From NCBI GenBank assembly GCA_040752835.1, contig JBFMGG010000005.1:62001-126000 (forward strand): a stretch of 64,000 nt of DNA, read 5' to 3'. Shown piece after piece: positions 39,909-50,587 of this stretch. The DNA comes from Campylobacterota bacterium (GTDB lineage: Bacteria; Campylobacterota; Campylobacteria; Campylobacterales; Sulfurimonadaceae). Positions within the stretch are counted from its first letter, which is position 1, and every line of letters begins with the position of its first letter. Both the position numbers and the translations under genes were made by a program. The notes under the pieces were generated by a model. That model had not been told where the DNA came from. It searched no databases and was given only the letters and a program-made list of their open reading frames with translations.

Positions 39909-41291
39909 ATGGTTGTGACCAGATTTGCCCCCAGCCCCACCGGATATTTGCATATCGGCGGTTTGCGCACCGCGTTGCTCAGCTACCTGTGGGCGCGACG
40001 CAACAACGGAAAGTTTCTGCTGCGGATCGAAGACACCGATTTCAGCCGTAACGACGAAGCGGCGGCGCGTGCCATCGTCGAAGCATTCAAATGGGTCGGA
40101 TTGGAGCATGACGGGGAGATCGAATACCAGTCTTCGCGCCTCGCGATCTATCAGGAGTATGCCCAGAAACTTCTGGACGAGGGGAAAGCCTATCGCTGCT
40201 ACATGTCCAAAGAAGAGCTCGAAGCGCTTCGCGAAGAGCAGACCGCACGCAAAGAACGGCCTAAATACGACAACCGTTACCGCGATTTTACCGGCACCCC
40301 TCCCGAAGGGCGCGAAGCGGTCATCCGGATCAAAGCCCCGCTGAGCGGAACCCTTACCGTGCGTGACGGGGTCAAAGGGGATGTCGTCTTCAACGTCGAA
40401 GACATCCTGGACGATTTCATCATAGCCCGTGCCGACGGAACGCCGACGTACAATTTCGTCGTCGCGGTCGACGACGCGCTGATGGGGGTCACCGACGTCA
40501 TCCGCGGGGACGACCATCTCTCCAATACCCCCAAACAGATGGTGGTTTACGAGGCACTGGGGTTTGCCGTTCCGAAGTTCTACCACGTTCCGATGATCCA
40601 CAACAGCGAAGGGAAAAAACTCTCCAAACGCGACGGTGCGACCGACGTCATGGCGTATAAAGATCTGGGGTATCTTCCCGAAGCGCTGCTTAATTTCCTC
40701 GTCCGGCTGGGATGGAGCCACGGGGACCAGGAGATCTTCTCTCTCCCGGAGATGCTGGAACTCTTCGATCCCAGCGACATCAACCGTTCGGCATCGGTCT
40801 ATAACGTCGAAAAACTCGACTGGCTCAATGCCCACTACATCAAAAACACCCCCAACGACAAGCTGTGCGAGCTGCTTGAATTCCACGGGGTGATGCTGGT
40901 CAGCCACGACAAGCGCGAAATTCTCCTCGATGCGGTCAAAGAGCGTTCCAAAACCCTCGTCGAGATGGCGGCTCTCATCAACGAGATCATCAACCGTCCG
41001 GCCGACTTCGACGAAGCGGCGATGAAAAAAGCCTATAAGGAGGAGAGCCCCGAAATCCTCCGTACGTTCGCCGCCGCCCTTAAAGCCTCCGAGGCGCTCC
41101 ATCTCCCCAGCGACTACCACCACGTGATGGATCAGGTGGTCGCTCAGATGGGGATCGGATTCGGCAAAATCGGTCAGCCGCTTCGCCTGGCGCTGATGGG
41201 ACGCCTGGCGGGCCCGGGTCTGGACAGCGTGATGGCGATCATCGGGCTGGACGAAACCCTCGCGCGCATCGACGCGCTTCTTCAGCGGTAA
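39909..41291 (+). CDS. gltX: Glutamyl-tRNA synthetase
   Basis: A 460-residue class I tRNA synthetase. The HIGH-type motif is in FAPSPTGYLHIGG (residues 5-17) and the KMSKS-type motif reads KLSKRDGATDV. The anticodon-binding domain fills the last third. It charges tRNA-Glu; Campylobacterota often carry two GltX copies, one acting on tRNA-Gln, and which one this is cannot be told. The frame begins 7 codons earlier; ATG 39909, after AAAGGA, fits better. The 3' end overlaps convergent mqnA by 10 bases. Confidence 0.94.
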   Translation: MVVTRFAPSPTGYLHIGGLRTALLSYLWARRNNGKFLLRIEDTDFSRNDEAAARAIVEAFKWVGLEHDGEIEYQSSRLAIYQEYAQKLLDEGKAYRCYMSKEELEALREEQTARKERPKYDNRYRDFTGTPPEGREAVIRIKAPLSGTLTVRDGVKGDVVFNVEDILDDFIIARADGTPTYNFVVAVDDALMGVTDVIRGDDHLSNTPKQMVVYEALGFAVPKFYHVPMIHNSEGKKLSKRDGATDVMAYKDLGYLPEALLNFLVRLGWSHGDQEIFSLPEMLELFDPSDINRSASVYNVEKLDWLNAHYIKNTPNDKLCELLEFHGVMLVSHDKREILLDAVKERSKTLVEMAALINEIINRPADFDEAAMKKAYKEESPEILRTFAAALKASEALHLPSDYHHVMDQVVAQMGIGFGKIGQPLRLALMGRLAGPGLDSVMAIIGLDETLARIDALLQR

Positions 41292-41968
41292 CGAATCTCC
41301 CGCAGGCTGGGGGAGAGGTTTCTCTCCTTCGCTTCCTTCACAAACCTTTTCAAGCCTCTTTTCTCTTTTTCGCCGACGCGGTAGCTGATGTAGGTCAGAT
41401 AATGGGTGATCTGTTTGGGCGTCAGCCCGCTTTTGCGGGCGGCTTCGTTCAAAATGTAGTACGGAATGCGGATTCTGGTTTTGACGAATGCGCGACTGAG
41501 GCGCTTGAGCTCGTCGGGGTGCTCATGGGTGCATAAAAGGGCAAAGACAAAAGGGAGCCCCGTTTTCTCGTGCCAGAGCCCGCCCAGATCGGAGTGTTCG
41601 CCGCCGCCGTAGTAATAGCGCAGCGCCTTGTCCCCGATCAGCACTTCCCCGTCGGTTCCGAGTATCTGGGAAAGACGGTTGGAGGTCGCCGAATCGGCAT
41701 CTTTTTTGAGGGTGTTCGAGGGGAGGGAGAGGACGCTCAACACCTCTTTTTGCGCCACGATCCCGACGCCGAAATGGCGACAGTTTTTGGCGGTGATGCT
41801 CGAGATGAACGCCGCGTCGATCCGCCGCATGGCAAAATCGCGGTTAAGGGCCGAGGGGACCCCCCGGTGGTAGTGGAGAATCTGATGGAACCGGAGCGTC
41901 CGTGCGTAGCGTTTGATAAAAACGTGGAAGGGCAAAAGGTTCAAAAAATCGATTTTTCCGAAGATCAC
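41282..41968 (-). CDS. mqnA: Chorismate dehydratase (menaquinone via futalosine)
   Basis: A 228-residue periplasmic-binding-protein-fold enzyme of the MqnA family. Supporting features are FGKIDFLNLLPFHVF at the N-terminus, GVPSALNRD and the RRIDAAFISSITA segment, plus EVLIGDKALRYYYGG. It dehydrates chorismate at the entry to the futalosine route of menaquinone synthesis, used by Campylobacterota. It starts at GTG 41968. A TATAAT about 30 bases upstream lies back-to-back with the moaD promoter. Confidence 0.85.
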   Translation of the reverse strand: MIFGKIDFLNLLPFHVFIKRYARTLRFHQILHYHRGVPSALNRDFAMRRIDAAFISSITAKNCRHFGVGIVAQKEVLSVLSLPSNTLKKDADSATSNRLSQILGTDGEVLIGDKALRYYYGGGEHSDLGGLWHEKTGLPFVFALLCTHEHPDELKRLSRAFVKTRIRIPYYILNEAARKSGLTPKQITHYLTYISYRVGEKEKRGLKRFVKEAKERNLSPSLREIRYR

Positions 41969-41997
41969 GGGGGTCCCTCTTGTGGAATCAAAAAAAT

Positions 41998-42049
41998 ATT
42001 ATACTAATCCAAGGCTAACAAAGCTCTGTTAGCTCTCTTTCGATATAAT
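41998..42049. promoter_or_regulatory. Symmetrical divergent promoters of mqnA and moaD with central inverted repeat
   Basis: A TATAAT for mqnA lies on the minus strand at 42003-41998 and one for moaD on the plus strand at 42044-42049. An inverted repeat, GCTAACA (42014-42020) and TGTTAGC (42027-42033), sits exactly midway, and both -35 positions fall on its 6-base spacer. Confidence 0.5.
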
Positions 42050-42085
42050 TGGCCCCAAACGATACCGCCCAAAAGGGAAATCATC

Positions 42086-42307
42086 ATGGTCACCATCGAA
42101 TTTCTAGGACCCATCGCAAAGGCTCCGCTGAGTCTTGAGGCCGCATCGCTGCGCGACGTCGCCGATGCGCTGAAAAACGACGCGGATGTTTCGGACTGGC
42201 TCGAATCATGTGCCGTTGCGGTCAACGACGCCCTCGTCGCAACGCTGGATACGCCGCTTCAGCCGGGAGACAAAGTGTCGCTTCTCCCGCCGGTTTGCGG
42301 AGGCTGA
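42086..42307 (+). CDS. moaD: Molybdopterin synthase sulfur carrier subunit
   Basis: A 73-residue ubiquitin-fold protein ending in the Gly-Gly required for thiocarboxylate formation (LLPPVCGG). It delivers sulfur to MoaE for molybdopterin synthesis. The N-terminal VTIEFLGPIAK strand and late GDKVSLLPP match MoaD. It starts a moaD-moaE-moeA operon preceded by TATAAT at 42044. It overlaps moaE only at the junction region, with the moaE GTG two bases past the moaD stop's first G. Confidence 0.92.
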   Translation: MVTIEFLGPIAKAPLSLEAASLRDVADALKNDADVSDWLESCAVAVNDALVATLDTPLQPGDKVSLLPPVCGG

Positions 42308-42308
42308 T

Positions 42309-42755
42309 GTGCTCGAACTCTACGACGGTCCTCTCAACGTTCCCGAAATCCTGACCCGCTGGTATGCGGAGGAATCGGCAAACAATTACGGCGCCTACAT
42401 CCCTTTTGTCGGAACGGTGCGCGAAGAAGACGGTATCGAAGGACTCAGTTTCGACGTCTACGAACCGATACTCGCATCGTGGTTCGATGCGTGGAGAGCC
42501 AAAGCCGCTCCGATGGGGGCAACCCTCAAAATGGCCCACAGCCGGGGGGACGTGATGGTACACGAATCGTCCTACATCGCCGCCGTGTTTTCCCCTAAAC
42601 GCCGCGTCGCGCTGGAGACGATCGAAGCGTTCGTCGAAGACTTCAAGGCTTCCGCGCCGATCTGGAAATACGATCTTAAAAACGGCGAACGCCTCTACGC
42701 CCGTGACCGATCGACCCCGATTCAGGGTTCGGGCCTTCTGGGGGGAAAATCGTGA
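42309..42755 (+). CDS. moaE: Molybdopterin synthase catalytic subunit
   Basis: A 148-residue MoaE. The segment YIPFVGTVREEDGIEGLSFD and the active-site stretch RGDVMVHESSYIAAVFSPKR, then the WKYDLKNGERLY segment with the catalytic-type Lys, are all present. The longer frame starting at 42186 overlaps moaD; I start at GTG 42309, 6 bases after a GGAGG inside the moaD end. It joins two sulfurs to precursor Z with MoaD. The stop overlaps the moeA start in GTGA. Confidence 0.9.
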   Translation: MLELYDGPLNVPEILTRWYAEESANNYGAYIPFVGTVREEDGIEGLSFDVYEPILASWFDAWRAKAAPMGATLKMAHSRGDVMVHESSYIAAVFSPKRRVALETIEAFVEDFKASAPIWKYDLKNGERLYARDRSTPIQGSGLLGGKS

Positions 42756-43957
42756 GTATGATCTCGTACGAGACGTCGCAGAACATGCTCTCGCTGCTGG
42801 GAGTGGGGAGCGTTCGGAGCGAGCGGGTTTTTCTCAGTCATGCGCTGGGCCGCATTCTGGCCGAGGACATTGTAGCGTCTGAGGATTATCCCGCCCATCC
42901 GACCTCGGCGATGGACGGTTATGCGATCCGGCATGCCGATCTGGCCGAATTCGACACCCTTGTAATCGAAGGGGACAATCCGGCCGGTAGCGAAAAAATC
43001 GGCAGCGTGATCGCCGGGATGTGCATCAAGACGTTTACCGGTTCGTTGATGCCCGAAGGTTCCGATACCCTGATCCCGATCGAAAACGTACGGGTGAGCG
43101 AAGGGGAAATCGTGATCGAAAAACCGGTTCCGATCGGGTTTGCCGTTCGTCCGGTAGGGGAAAGTTACCGCTGCGGTGAAACCCTTATCGAACGGGGGAC
43201 CCGTCTGGGATTTGCCCAGATCGGTGTCCTGGCGGGAATCAACCGTGTGATGGTAAGCGTCGCGCAGCGCCCGAAAGTGGCCGTATTGGCCACCGGAAGC
43301 GAAATCCTCGATATCGGGGAAGAGTCGCGTCATGCCGGGCAGATCCGCAGCTCCAACAGTTATACCCTCCAGGCCCTCATCGAGCAGTCCGGGGGAGAAT
43401 GCGTTCAGCTGGGAATCGTAGGGGATGACAAAAAAGCGATTGAGCAGCGGTTCGAAGAGGCGCTTCGCTCTGCCGATATCGTCGTGACGACGGGGGGAGT
43501 GAGCGTCGGGGATTACGATTTTGTCAAGCATATCATCCCTCGGCTGGGAGCCGATGTGATCTTCAAGGGGGTCAACATCAAGCCCGGACAACACGTGCTG
43601 GTCGCGCAGCGCGGCGAGAAATTCATCGTCGCACTCCCCGGCTTCGCCTACTCCTCGACGGTGACGTTCATCCTGTACGCCGCTCCGCTGATTGCGCGGA
43701 TGAGCGGGGTCGAAAACCCGTTCGAGCCGATTGAGGCGACCCTGAAGACCACGTTTGCGAAGCGTTCGAACAAAAGCGAATTTGCCGCATGCAACCTGAC
43801 TTTTTCCGACGGGCGCTACTGGGTCGATTTCGAAGGGAAAAAGAGCGGAAGTTCGGCGATTCTGACCAATCTGCTTGGGAATTCGGGACTGATGATCTGC
43901 GGTGAAGAGGACAGCGAACTCGAAGCCGGAACGCAGGTCCGCGTTATTAAACTCTAA
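42752..43957 (+). CDS. moeA: Molybdopterin molybdenumtransferase
   Basis: A 401-residue MoeA that inserts molybdenum into molybdopterin. Signature stretches are PTSAMDGYAIR (about 48-58), FTGSLMPEGSDTLIPIE, VAVLATGSEI and TTGGVSVGDYDFVK. GTG 42752 overlaps the moaE stop by 4 bases; ATG 42758 is an alternative. It is the last gene of the molybdenum cofactor operon, and hairpin-forming sequence follows before the convergent MFS gene. Confidence 0.93.
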   Translation: MSMISYETSQNMLSLLGVGSVRSERVFLSHALGRILAEDIVASEDYPAHPTSAMDGYAIRHADLAEFDTLVIEGDNPAGSEKIGSVIAGMCIKTFTGSLMPEGSDTLIPIENVRVSEGEIVIEKPVPIGFAVRPVGESYRCGETLIERGTRLGFAQIGVLAGINRVMVSVAQRPKVAVLATGSEILDIGEESRHAGQIRSSNSYTLQALIEQSGGECVQLGIVGDDKKAIEQRFEEALRSADIVVTTGGVSVGDYDFVKHIIPRLGADVIFKGVNIKPGQHVLVAQRGEKFIVALPGFAYSSTVTFILYAAPLIARMSGVENPFEPIEATLKTTFAKRSNKSEFAACNLTFSDGRYWVDFEGKKSGSSAILTNLLGNSGLMICGEEDSELEAGTQVRVIKL

Positions 43958-43978
43958 AGCGCTCACCCGGGTCAATCC

Positions 43979-44011
43979 GGGCATCAACGCGTTGAGAAAA
44001 GGGCGATGCCC
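43979..44011. terminator. Possible terminator after moeA
   Basis: GGGCATC (43979-43985) pairs with GATGCCC (44005-44011), and a shorter GGGC-GAT-GCCC alternative lies inside. The T/C-rich run TCCTCCTTTATTT follows on the plus strand, just before the convergent MFS gene's stop. Confidence 0.45.
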
Positions 44012-44018
44012 TCCTCCT

Positions 44019-45341
44019 TTATTTGACGATCTTCATTTTAATCTCTTCTTCATTCACCTTGTCTTTGCGATATTTTACCGCTACGACGTTTTCGGTTTCG
44101 TTGATGTACCATTCGGCGATATGCTCATGCTCCAGCGCGTTCAGTTTCTCCATGTCGACCTGACCGGCGGGGAGAAAAAGGTGTGAATAGCGGTGTGGAT
44201 TGGCCATTTTAAAGGTCCACAGCAGCCACAGCGTCGTGACGACGACGAGTGCCGCCGCAAACGTTTCGCGACCGCCGTACTGCAGCGCGAGCCCCGCGAC
44301 CGCCCCCCCGATGAACGTCATCAGGTAGGCAAACCCGTTGGCGATCCCCAGTGCGGCCCCTTTTTGGTGGACGCGGGCAAATTTGCTGATCATCGACTGC
44401 ACCAGCGGTTCCATCATGTTGAAGGCGATGAAAAACGCCACGACGCCCAGAACGAATTCCCACCCTTTGGTCGCGAATCCCATAAGGGTGAACGAAACGA
44501 TGAACAAGACGATCGAGACCAGAAAGATTTCACGGGGTTTGTTGTGCTTTTCGCCGAAAACCGCCGCAGGTCCCATAGCCACGAGACCCGCCAAGAGTGC
44601 CGGGAGATAGACTTTCCACAATTCGGCCTTGTCCCATTCGAATCCGTAGCCCTTCTGGGTCAGGAGAATCGGGATCAGAACGAACGCGACGGTCATCAGC
44701 CCTTTTTGCATCCCGTTGATAATGATCATATTGAGGAGATTCTTGTCGCCGAGGATGTCGCGCGTCGTCGTTTTGGAGTGATAGATATGGCGTATGCGCG
44801 GCGGTGTGGGAACCTTGGTGAAGAGGATCACCATCGAAACGATCGCGAGGGCCGCCGTGATCCAGAAAAGGGAGGCGAACCCCGCCTGCGCGGCGATGAC
44901 GGGTCCAAGCGCCATGGCCGCGGCAAAACTGATCGCAATGGTCCCCCCCATCAGTGCCATCGCTTTCCCGCGCTGCTCTTCGTGTACCAGGTCGCTGATC
45001 ATGGCGGGGATAACCGCGCCGATCGCGCCCGCTCCCTGGAGAAAACGTCCGATCATCAGGGTATAGATGTCGGTGCTGACCGCACAGATGATCGATCCGA
45101 CCAGAAAGATCACCAGCCCCAGCAGAAGGGTCGGTTTGCGTCCCAGCCGGTCGCTCATTGTCCCGAAAGGGATTTGGAAAATCGCCTGCGTCAGGGCGTA
45201 TCCGCCGACGATGACCCCGATCAGAAACGGGGTAGCCCCTTCAAGATGAAGGGCATAGGCCGAGAGGACCGGCAGGACGAGAAAAAGACCGAAAAAGCGC
45301 AGGGAGAGAATTGCCGAGAGGGGTAAAACCGTTTTAAACAC
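44019..45341 (-). CDS. MFS transporter with C-terminal cytoplasmic domain
   Basis: A 440-residue major facilitator protein with twelve membrane helices. The loop 2-3 motif GTMSDRLGRKPTLLLG (about 60-75) and the GRFLQGAGAIGAVIPAMI helix are typical of drug-type MFS exporters. After the last helix (about 375) a soluble tail of some 65 residues with alternating strands follows, an extension seen in some Proteobacterial and Campylobacterota MFS proteins. It starts at GTG 45341. Substrate unknown. A TATAAT on the minus strand lies 33 bases upstream. Confidence 0.87.
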   Translation of the reverse strand: MFKTVLPLSAILSLRFFGLFLVLPVLSAYALHLEGATPFLIGVIVGGYALTQAIFQIPFGTMSDRLGRKPTLLLGLVIFLVGSIICAVSTDIYTLMIGRFLQGAGAIGAVIPAMISDLVHEEQRGKAMALMGGTIAISFAAAMALGPVIAAQAGFASLFWITAALAIVSMVILFTKVPTPPRIRHIYHSKTTTRDILGDKNLLNMIIINGMQKGLMTVAFVLIPILLTQKGYGFEWDKAELWKVYLPALLAGLVAMGPAAVFGEKHNKPREIFLVSIVLFIVSFTLMGFATKGWEFVLGVVAFFIAFNMMEPLVQSMISKFARVHQKGAALGIANGFAYLMTFIGGAVAGLALQYGGRETFAAALVVVTTLWLLWTFKMANPHRYSHLFLPAGQVDMEKLNALEHEHIAEWYINETENVVAVKYRKDKVNEEEIKMKIVK

Positions 45342-45373
45342 GTTATGACCTTAGTTCCGCTAAAATTTTTGCC

Positions 45374-45379
45374 ATTATA
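45374..45379 (-). promoter_or_regulatory. Putative -10 box of the MFS gene
   Basis: A perfect TATAAT on the minus strand, 33 bases from the GTG start. No clear -35 is seen. Confidence 0.4.
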
Positions 45380-45442
45380 GTACATTTGCGGATGAGGCGA
45401 ATCGCACCGCTCTCATCGCTAAGTCTTCTCTAAGGAATCGGA

Positions 45443-46045
45443 ATGAAAATCGTTTTGGCTACCTCGAACAAAGGAAAAGTGCGCGAAATCGTCGAACTGC
45501 TGCACGATCGCGAAGTGTTCCCCTATACCGATCTCATGGAAGGGTTCGAGATCGTCGAGGACGGTGAAACGTTTGCCGCCAACGCCCTGATCAAGGCACG
45601 CGCGGTCTATGCGGCGCTGGGCGATGCAGACGCCGTCGTGATCGCGGACGACAGCGGGATCAGCGTCGATGCGCTGGGAGGGGAGCCGGGAATTTACAGT
45701 GCCCGCTACGGCGGCGAAAACGCCACGGACAAAGATAACCTGAACAAGCTGGTCGAAGCGCTCCGGGCCAAAGGGATCGGCGAATCCAAAGCCCACTACA
45801 CCGCCGCCATCGCCGTCGTCTCCCGGGAGGGGGAGCGATGTGTGCACGGGTGGATGCACGGCCGCGTCATTACCGCGCCGCGGGGAGAGAACGGGTTCGG
45901 ATACGATCCGATGTTTATCCCCGAAGGGTTCGGCCAAACGCTCGGCGAACTCCCCGATGACGTCAAGAAAGGGCTGTCACACCGCTCGCAGGCGCTTTCT
46001 TTGGCAAAGATCCTGATCGATCAGATCAAATTCCTGAGACGTTAG
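45443..46045 (+). CDS. rdgB: XTP/dITP diphosphatase (RdgB/HAM1)
   Basis: A 200-residue house-cleaning nucleotidase that hydrolyses ITP, dITP and XTP. The N-terminal LATSNKGKVREI (residues 5-16), the VIADDSGISVDALGGEPGIY active-site stretch and the late FGYDPMFIP plus LSHRSQAL motif are all intact. Length is normal. It diverges from the MFS gene and ends with a 4-base overlap with convergent uppP. Confidence 0.95.
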   Translation: MKIVLATSNKGKVREIVELLHDREVFPYTDLMEGFEIVEDGETFAANALIKARAVYAALGDADAVVIADDSGISVDALGGEPGIYSARYGGENATDKDNLNKLVEALRAKGIGESKAHYTAAIAVVSREGERCVHGWMHGRVITAPRGENGFGYDPMFIPEGFGQTLGELPDDVKKGLSHRSQALSLAKILIDQIKFLRR

Positions 46046-46821
46046 GCCGGAAGCTCCGTAATCAGATAGAAGAAAACCAACCCGACGACGATCCGGTAAA
46101 TCGCAAAGGGGACGAAGGTGTGGCGACTGACAAAGGTGACGAACGCCTTGACGGTCGCCAGTGCGAAGACGAACGCCGTGATAAACGCGATCGAGAGCAT
46201 CGACCAGTCCTCGACGACCATTTCGTTGCGGTGTTTGAGGAGGTCGTAGGCGGTGGCGATCACCATCGTCGGGATCGCGAGCAAAAACGAAAACTCCGCC
46301 GCGCTTTTACGGCTCAGCCCCATAAAAAGGCCGCCGATAAGGGTGGCACCCGAACGGCTCGTCCCGGGAATCATTGAAAGGCTCTGGAAAATCCCGATCG
46401 TAAACGCCTCTTTAAAGGTGAGTTCCGAGACATCTTTTCCCGCATCGATCGGTTCGTTCCGGCGGAGGTATTCGATGATCAGGAAGACGATTCCCCCCGC
46501 AACGAGCATGATACTGACCGTTTCGACCCCGAAAAGGGCCTTGATCTGTTTGTAGAACAAAAACCCCAAAACCCCCGCGGGTAAAAACGCGACGGCGATT
46601 TTGAACCAGAGCATCCGGTCTTGCAGGAGGCGCTGGGTGTAGAGGAATAAAACGGCGAGGATGCTGCCCAGCTGAATCGAGACTTCGAACGCTTTATGGG
46701 CGTTCGTCTGCTCGAGACCCAGCAGGTGCGAAGCGAGGATCAGGTGTCCGGTCGAAGAGATCGGAAGGAACTCGGTCACCCCTTCGAGGGCTCCGAGCAA
46801 AAGTGCGTCAAACAGTGTCAT
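46042..46821 (-). CDS. uppP: Undecaprenyl-diphosphatase
   Basis: A 259-residue inner-membrane phosphatase with about eight helices. The two conserved repeats are present: EGVTEFLPISSTGHL (about 13-27) and MIPGTSRSGAT in the second half. It dephosphorylates undecaprenyl diphosphate to recycle the carrier lipid used in peptidoglycan and glycan assembly, and so would support the PglC-PglB pathway in this window. It is on its own, convergent with rdgB. Confidence 0.93.
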   Translation of the reverse strand: MTLFDALLLGALEGVTEFLPISSTGHLILASHLLGLEQTNAHKAFEVSIQLGSILAVLFLYTQRLLQDRMLWFKIAVAFLPAGVLGFLFYKQIKALFGVETVSIMLVAGGIVFLIIEYLRRNEPIDAGKDVSELTFKEAFTIGIFQSLSMIPGTSRSGATLIGGLFMGLSRKSAAEFSFLLAIPTMVIATAYDLLKHRNEMVVEDWSMLSIAFITAFVFALATVKAFVTFVSRHTFVPFAIYRIVVGLVFFYLITELPA

Positions 46822-46883
46822 TCAAACTCTTTCATTTCTTTTGAGGGAATTTTAGCTTAAACCTCCCCTAACTTCCCTTTGGC

Positions 46884-46889
46884 TATAAT
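46884..46889 (+). promoter_or_regulatory. Putative -10 box of the class V aminotransferase operon
   Basis: A perfect TATAAT lies 35 bases ahead of ATG 46925, at the head of a run of closely spaced plus-strand genes. No clear -35 is seen. Confidence 0.5.
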
Positions 46890-46924
46890 ATCGCTATTTT
46901 GCACTCCGAGTAAGGATAGACTCT

Positions 46925-48031
46925 ATGTTACTTTTTACCCCCGGCCCAACCCCGGTACCCGAATCGGTACGTATCGCGATGGCGGGCGAAACGCTCCACC
47001 ACCGAACCCCTGAATTCGAAGCGATTTTCGAACGCACCCGCGCACTGCTGTTCGAGCTTATGGGGATGGATGAGGTCTTGATGCTCGCTTCTTCGGGAAC
47101 GGGCGCGATGGAGGGGGCCGTAATCAACCTGGCCCACTCCAAACTCCTCTCGATCAACTCCGGAAAATTCGGTGAGCGTTTCGGGAAAATTGCCCTCGCC
47201 CACGGGATTGCGAACGTCGAGATAAAACACGAATGGAATACCCCCGCGAGCGTCGAGGAAGTAAAAGCGGCACTCGCCGCCAACCCCGATATCGACGCCA
47301 TCGCGATCCAGATCTGTGAGAGTGCGGGCGGTCTGCGCCACAGCGTCGAGGAGATCGCCGCGGCGGTCAAAGCACACAACCCTTCCATCATGGTGATTGC
47401 TGATGGCATCACGGCGGTCGGGGTTGAAAAAATCGACGTAAGCAATATCGACTGTCTCATCTCGGGCAGCCAGAAAGCGTTGATGCTCCCTCCGGGACTT
47501 GCCATCATGGGGCTCTCTAACGCCGCCATCGAAAAAATCGGTGCGGGCAAAGGGTACTACTTCAACCTCGCGACCGAGATCAAGAACCAGCGTAAGAATA
47601 CCACCGCATGGACGGCGGCGACAACGCTGATTATCGGGCTCGAAAGCGTCCTCAACCGTATCAAGGCCGAGGGGGGACTAGAGAAGCTTTACGCCGATAC
47701 CGCCGCACGCGCGAAAGCGACCCGCGCCGCGATGGAAGCGATCGGGCTGCATCTGTACCCCGCACGTCCGGCCGATTCGATGACGACGGTGGACGATGCG
47801 GAGGCCAAAACGATCCGCTCGATCCTCAAAAAAGAGCTCGGGGTCAACGTAGCGGGCGGACAGGACCATATCAAGGAACTGATTTTCCGTATCAACCACA
47901 TGGGGCTGATCGCCCCGTACGAAGCGGCATGGGTCGTCAACGGCGTGGAACTTGCACTGGCCAAAATGGGCCGCCGCCCTTATGACGGAACGGCCAACCG
48001 TGTTTTCAATACCGTTTACTTCGGGCTCTGA
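46925..48031 (+). CDS. Class V aminotransferase (alanine-glyoxylate/serine-pyruvate type)
   Basis: A 368-residue PLP enzyme of the alanine-glyoxylate/serine-pyruvate/aspartate aminotransferase group. FTPGPTPVPESVRIAM and LHHRTPEFEAI at the N-terminus, SSGTGAMEGAV and ISGSQKALMLPPG with the PLP lysine are diagnostic. In this phylum such genes may make serine, glycine or phosphoserine-related products; the amino donor and acceptor cannot be read. It lies 5 bases before hisZ, first in a run with hisZ and purA. Confidence 0.87.
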   Translation: MLLFTPGPTPVPESVRIAMAGETLHHRTPEFEAIFERTRALLFELMGMDEVLMLASSGTGAMEGAVINLAHSKLLSINSGKFGERFGKIALAHGIANVEIKHEWNTPASVEEVKAALAANPDIDAIAIQICESAGGLRHSVEEIAAAVKAHNPSIMVIADGITAVGVEKIDVSNIDCLISGSQKALMLPPGLAIMGLSNAAIEKIGAGKGYYFNLATEIKNQRKNTTAWTAATTLIIGLESVLNRIKAEGGLEKLYADTAARAKATRAAMEAIGLHLYPARPADSMTTVDDAEAKTIRSILKKELGVNVAGGQDHIKELIFRINHMGLIAPYEAAWVVNGVELALAKMGRRPYDGTANRVFNTVYFGL

Positions 48032-48036
48032 TCGTT

Positions 48037-50143
<2,107 letters not shown>

Positions 50144-50164
50144 CGACCGCGACAAGGAGCCGTT

Positions 50165-50587
50165 ATGGGAAAATCGCGTTACGAGCCTCTGGTCAAACTG
50201 AAAAAAAAGAATCTCGAAGAGGCCGAACGCGCCCTGATCGCGGCGAATAACGAAGTCGCTGGGGCCAGCCACAGCCTCAACCGCGCTTATGAAATCCTTG
50301 CCACCCTCCACCTCCCCCAAAGCGGCTCCGTCCGCGACCTTTCCCAGGCCAAACTGATGATCCGGACCCAGCACGAGACTATCGAACGGTGTAAAACGGC
50401 TCTGCAGGAGGCTGAGGAAAAACAGCGTATGATGCGCGAACGGTTTAACGTCTCACGGATCGAATTCGAGAAGTTCAGCTATCTCGAAGTGCAGGAAGTA
50501 AACGCCAAGATCAAAAAAATCAAGGCGCAAGAAGCTAAAATGCTTGACGAAATCGGCACACTAACCTATAAAAGAGATAACAAATGA
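50165..50587 (+). CDS. FliJ-like coiled-coil protein
   Basis: A 140-residue, largely helical protein. It starts MGKSRYEPLVKLKKKNLEEAE and continues in long heptad stretches (about 18-60 and 75-130), the outline of FliJ, the soluble coiled-coil chaperone and ATPase-stalk protein of the flagellar export apparatus. Sequence identity in this family is low, so the call depends on pattern and on the next gene, a MotE-like protein, with which it overlaps by 4 bases. It could be a general coiled-coil partner instead. Confidence 0.65.
   Translation: MGKSRYEPLVKLKKKNLEEAERALIAANNEVAGASHSLNRAYEILATLHLPQSGSVRDLSQAKLMIRTQHETIERCKTALQEAEEKQRMMRERFNVSRIEFEKFSYLEVQEVNAKIKKIKAQEAKMLDEIGTLTYKRDNK

Noticed and set aside
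44193-45326. A 377-codon plus-strand frame across the MFS gene
   Set aside because: It mirrors the transporter codons, encodes an implausibly charged protein and has no ribosome site; the transporter has clear helices and motifs.
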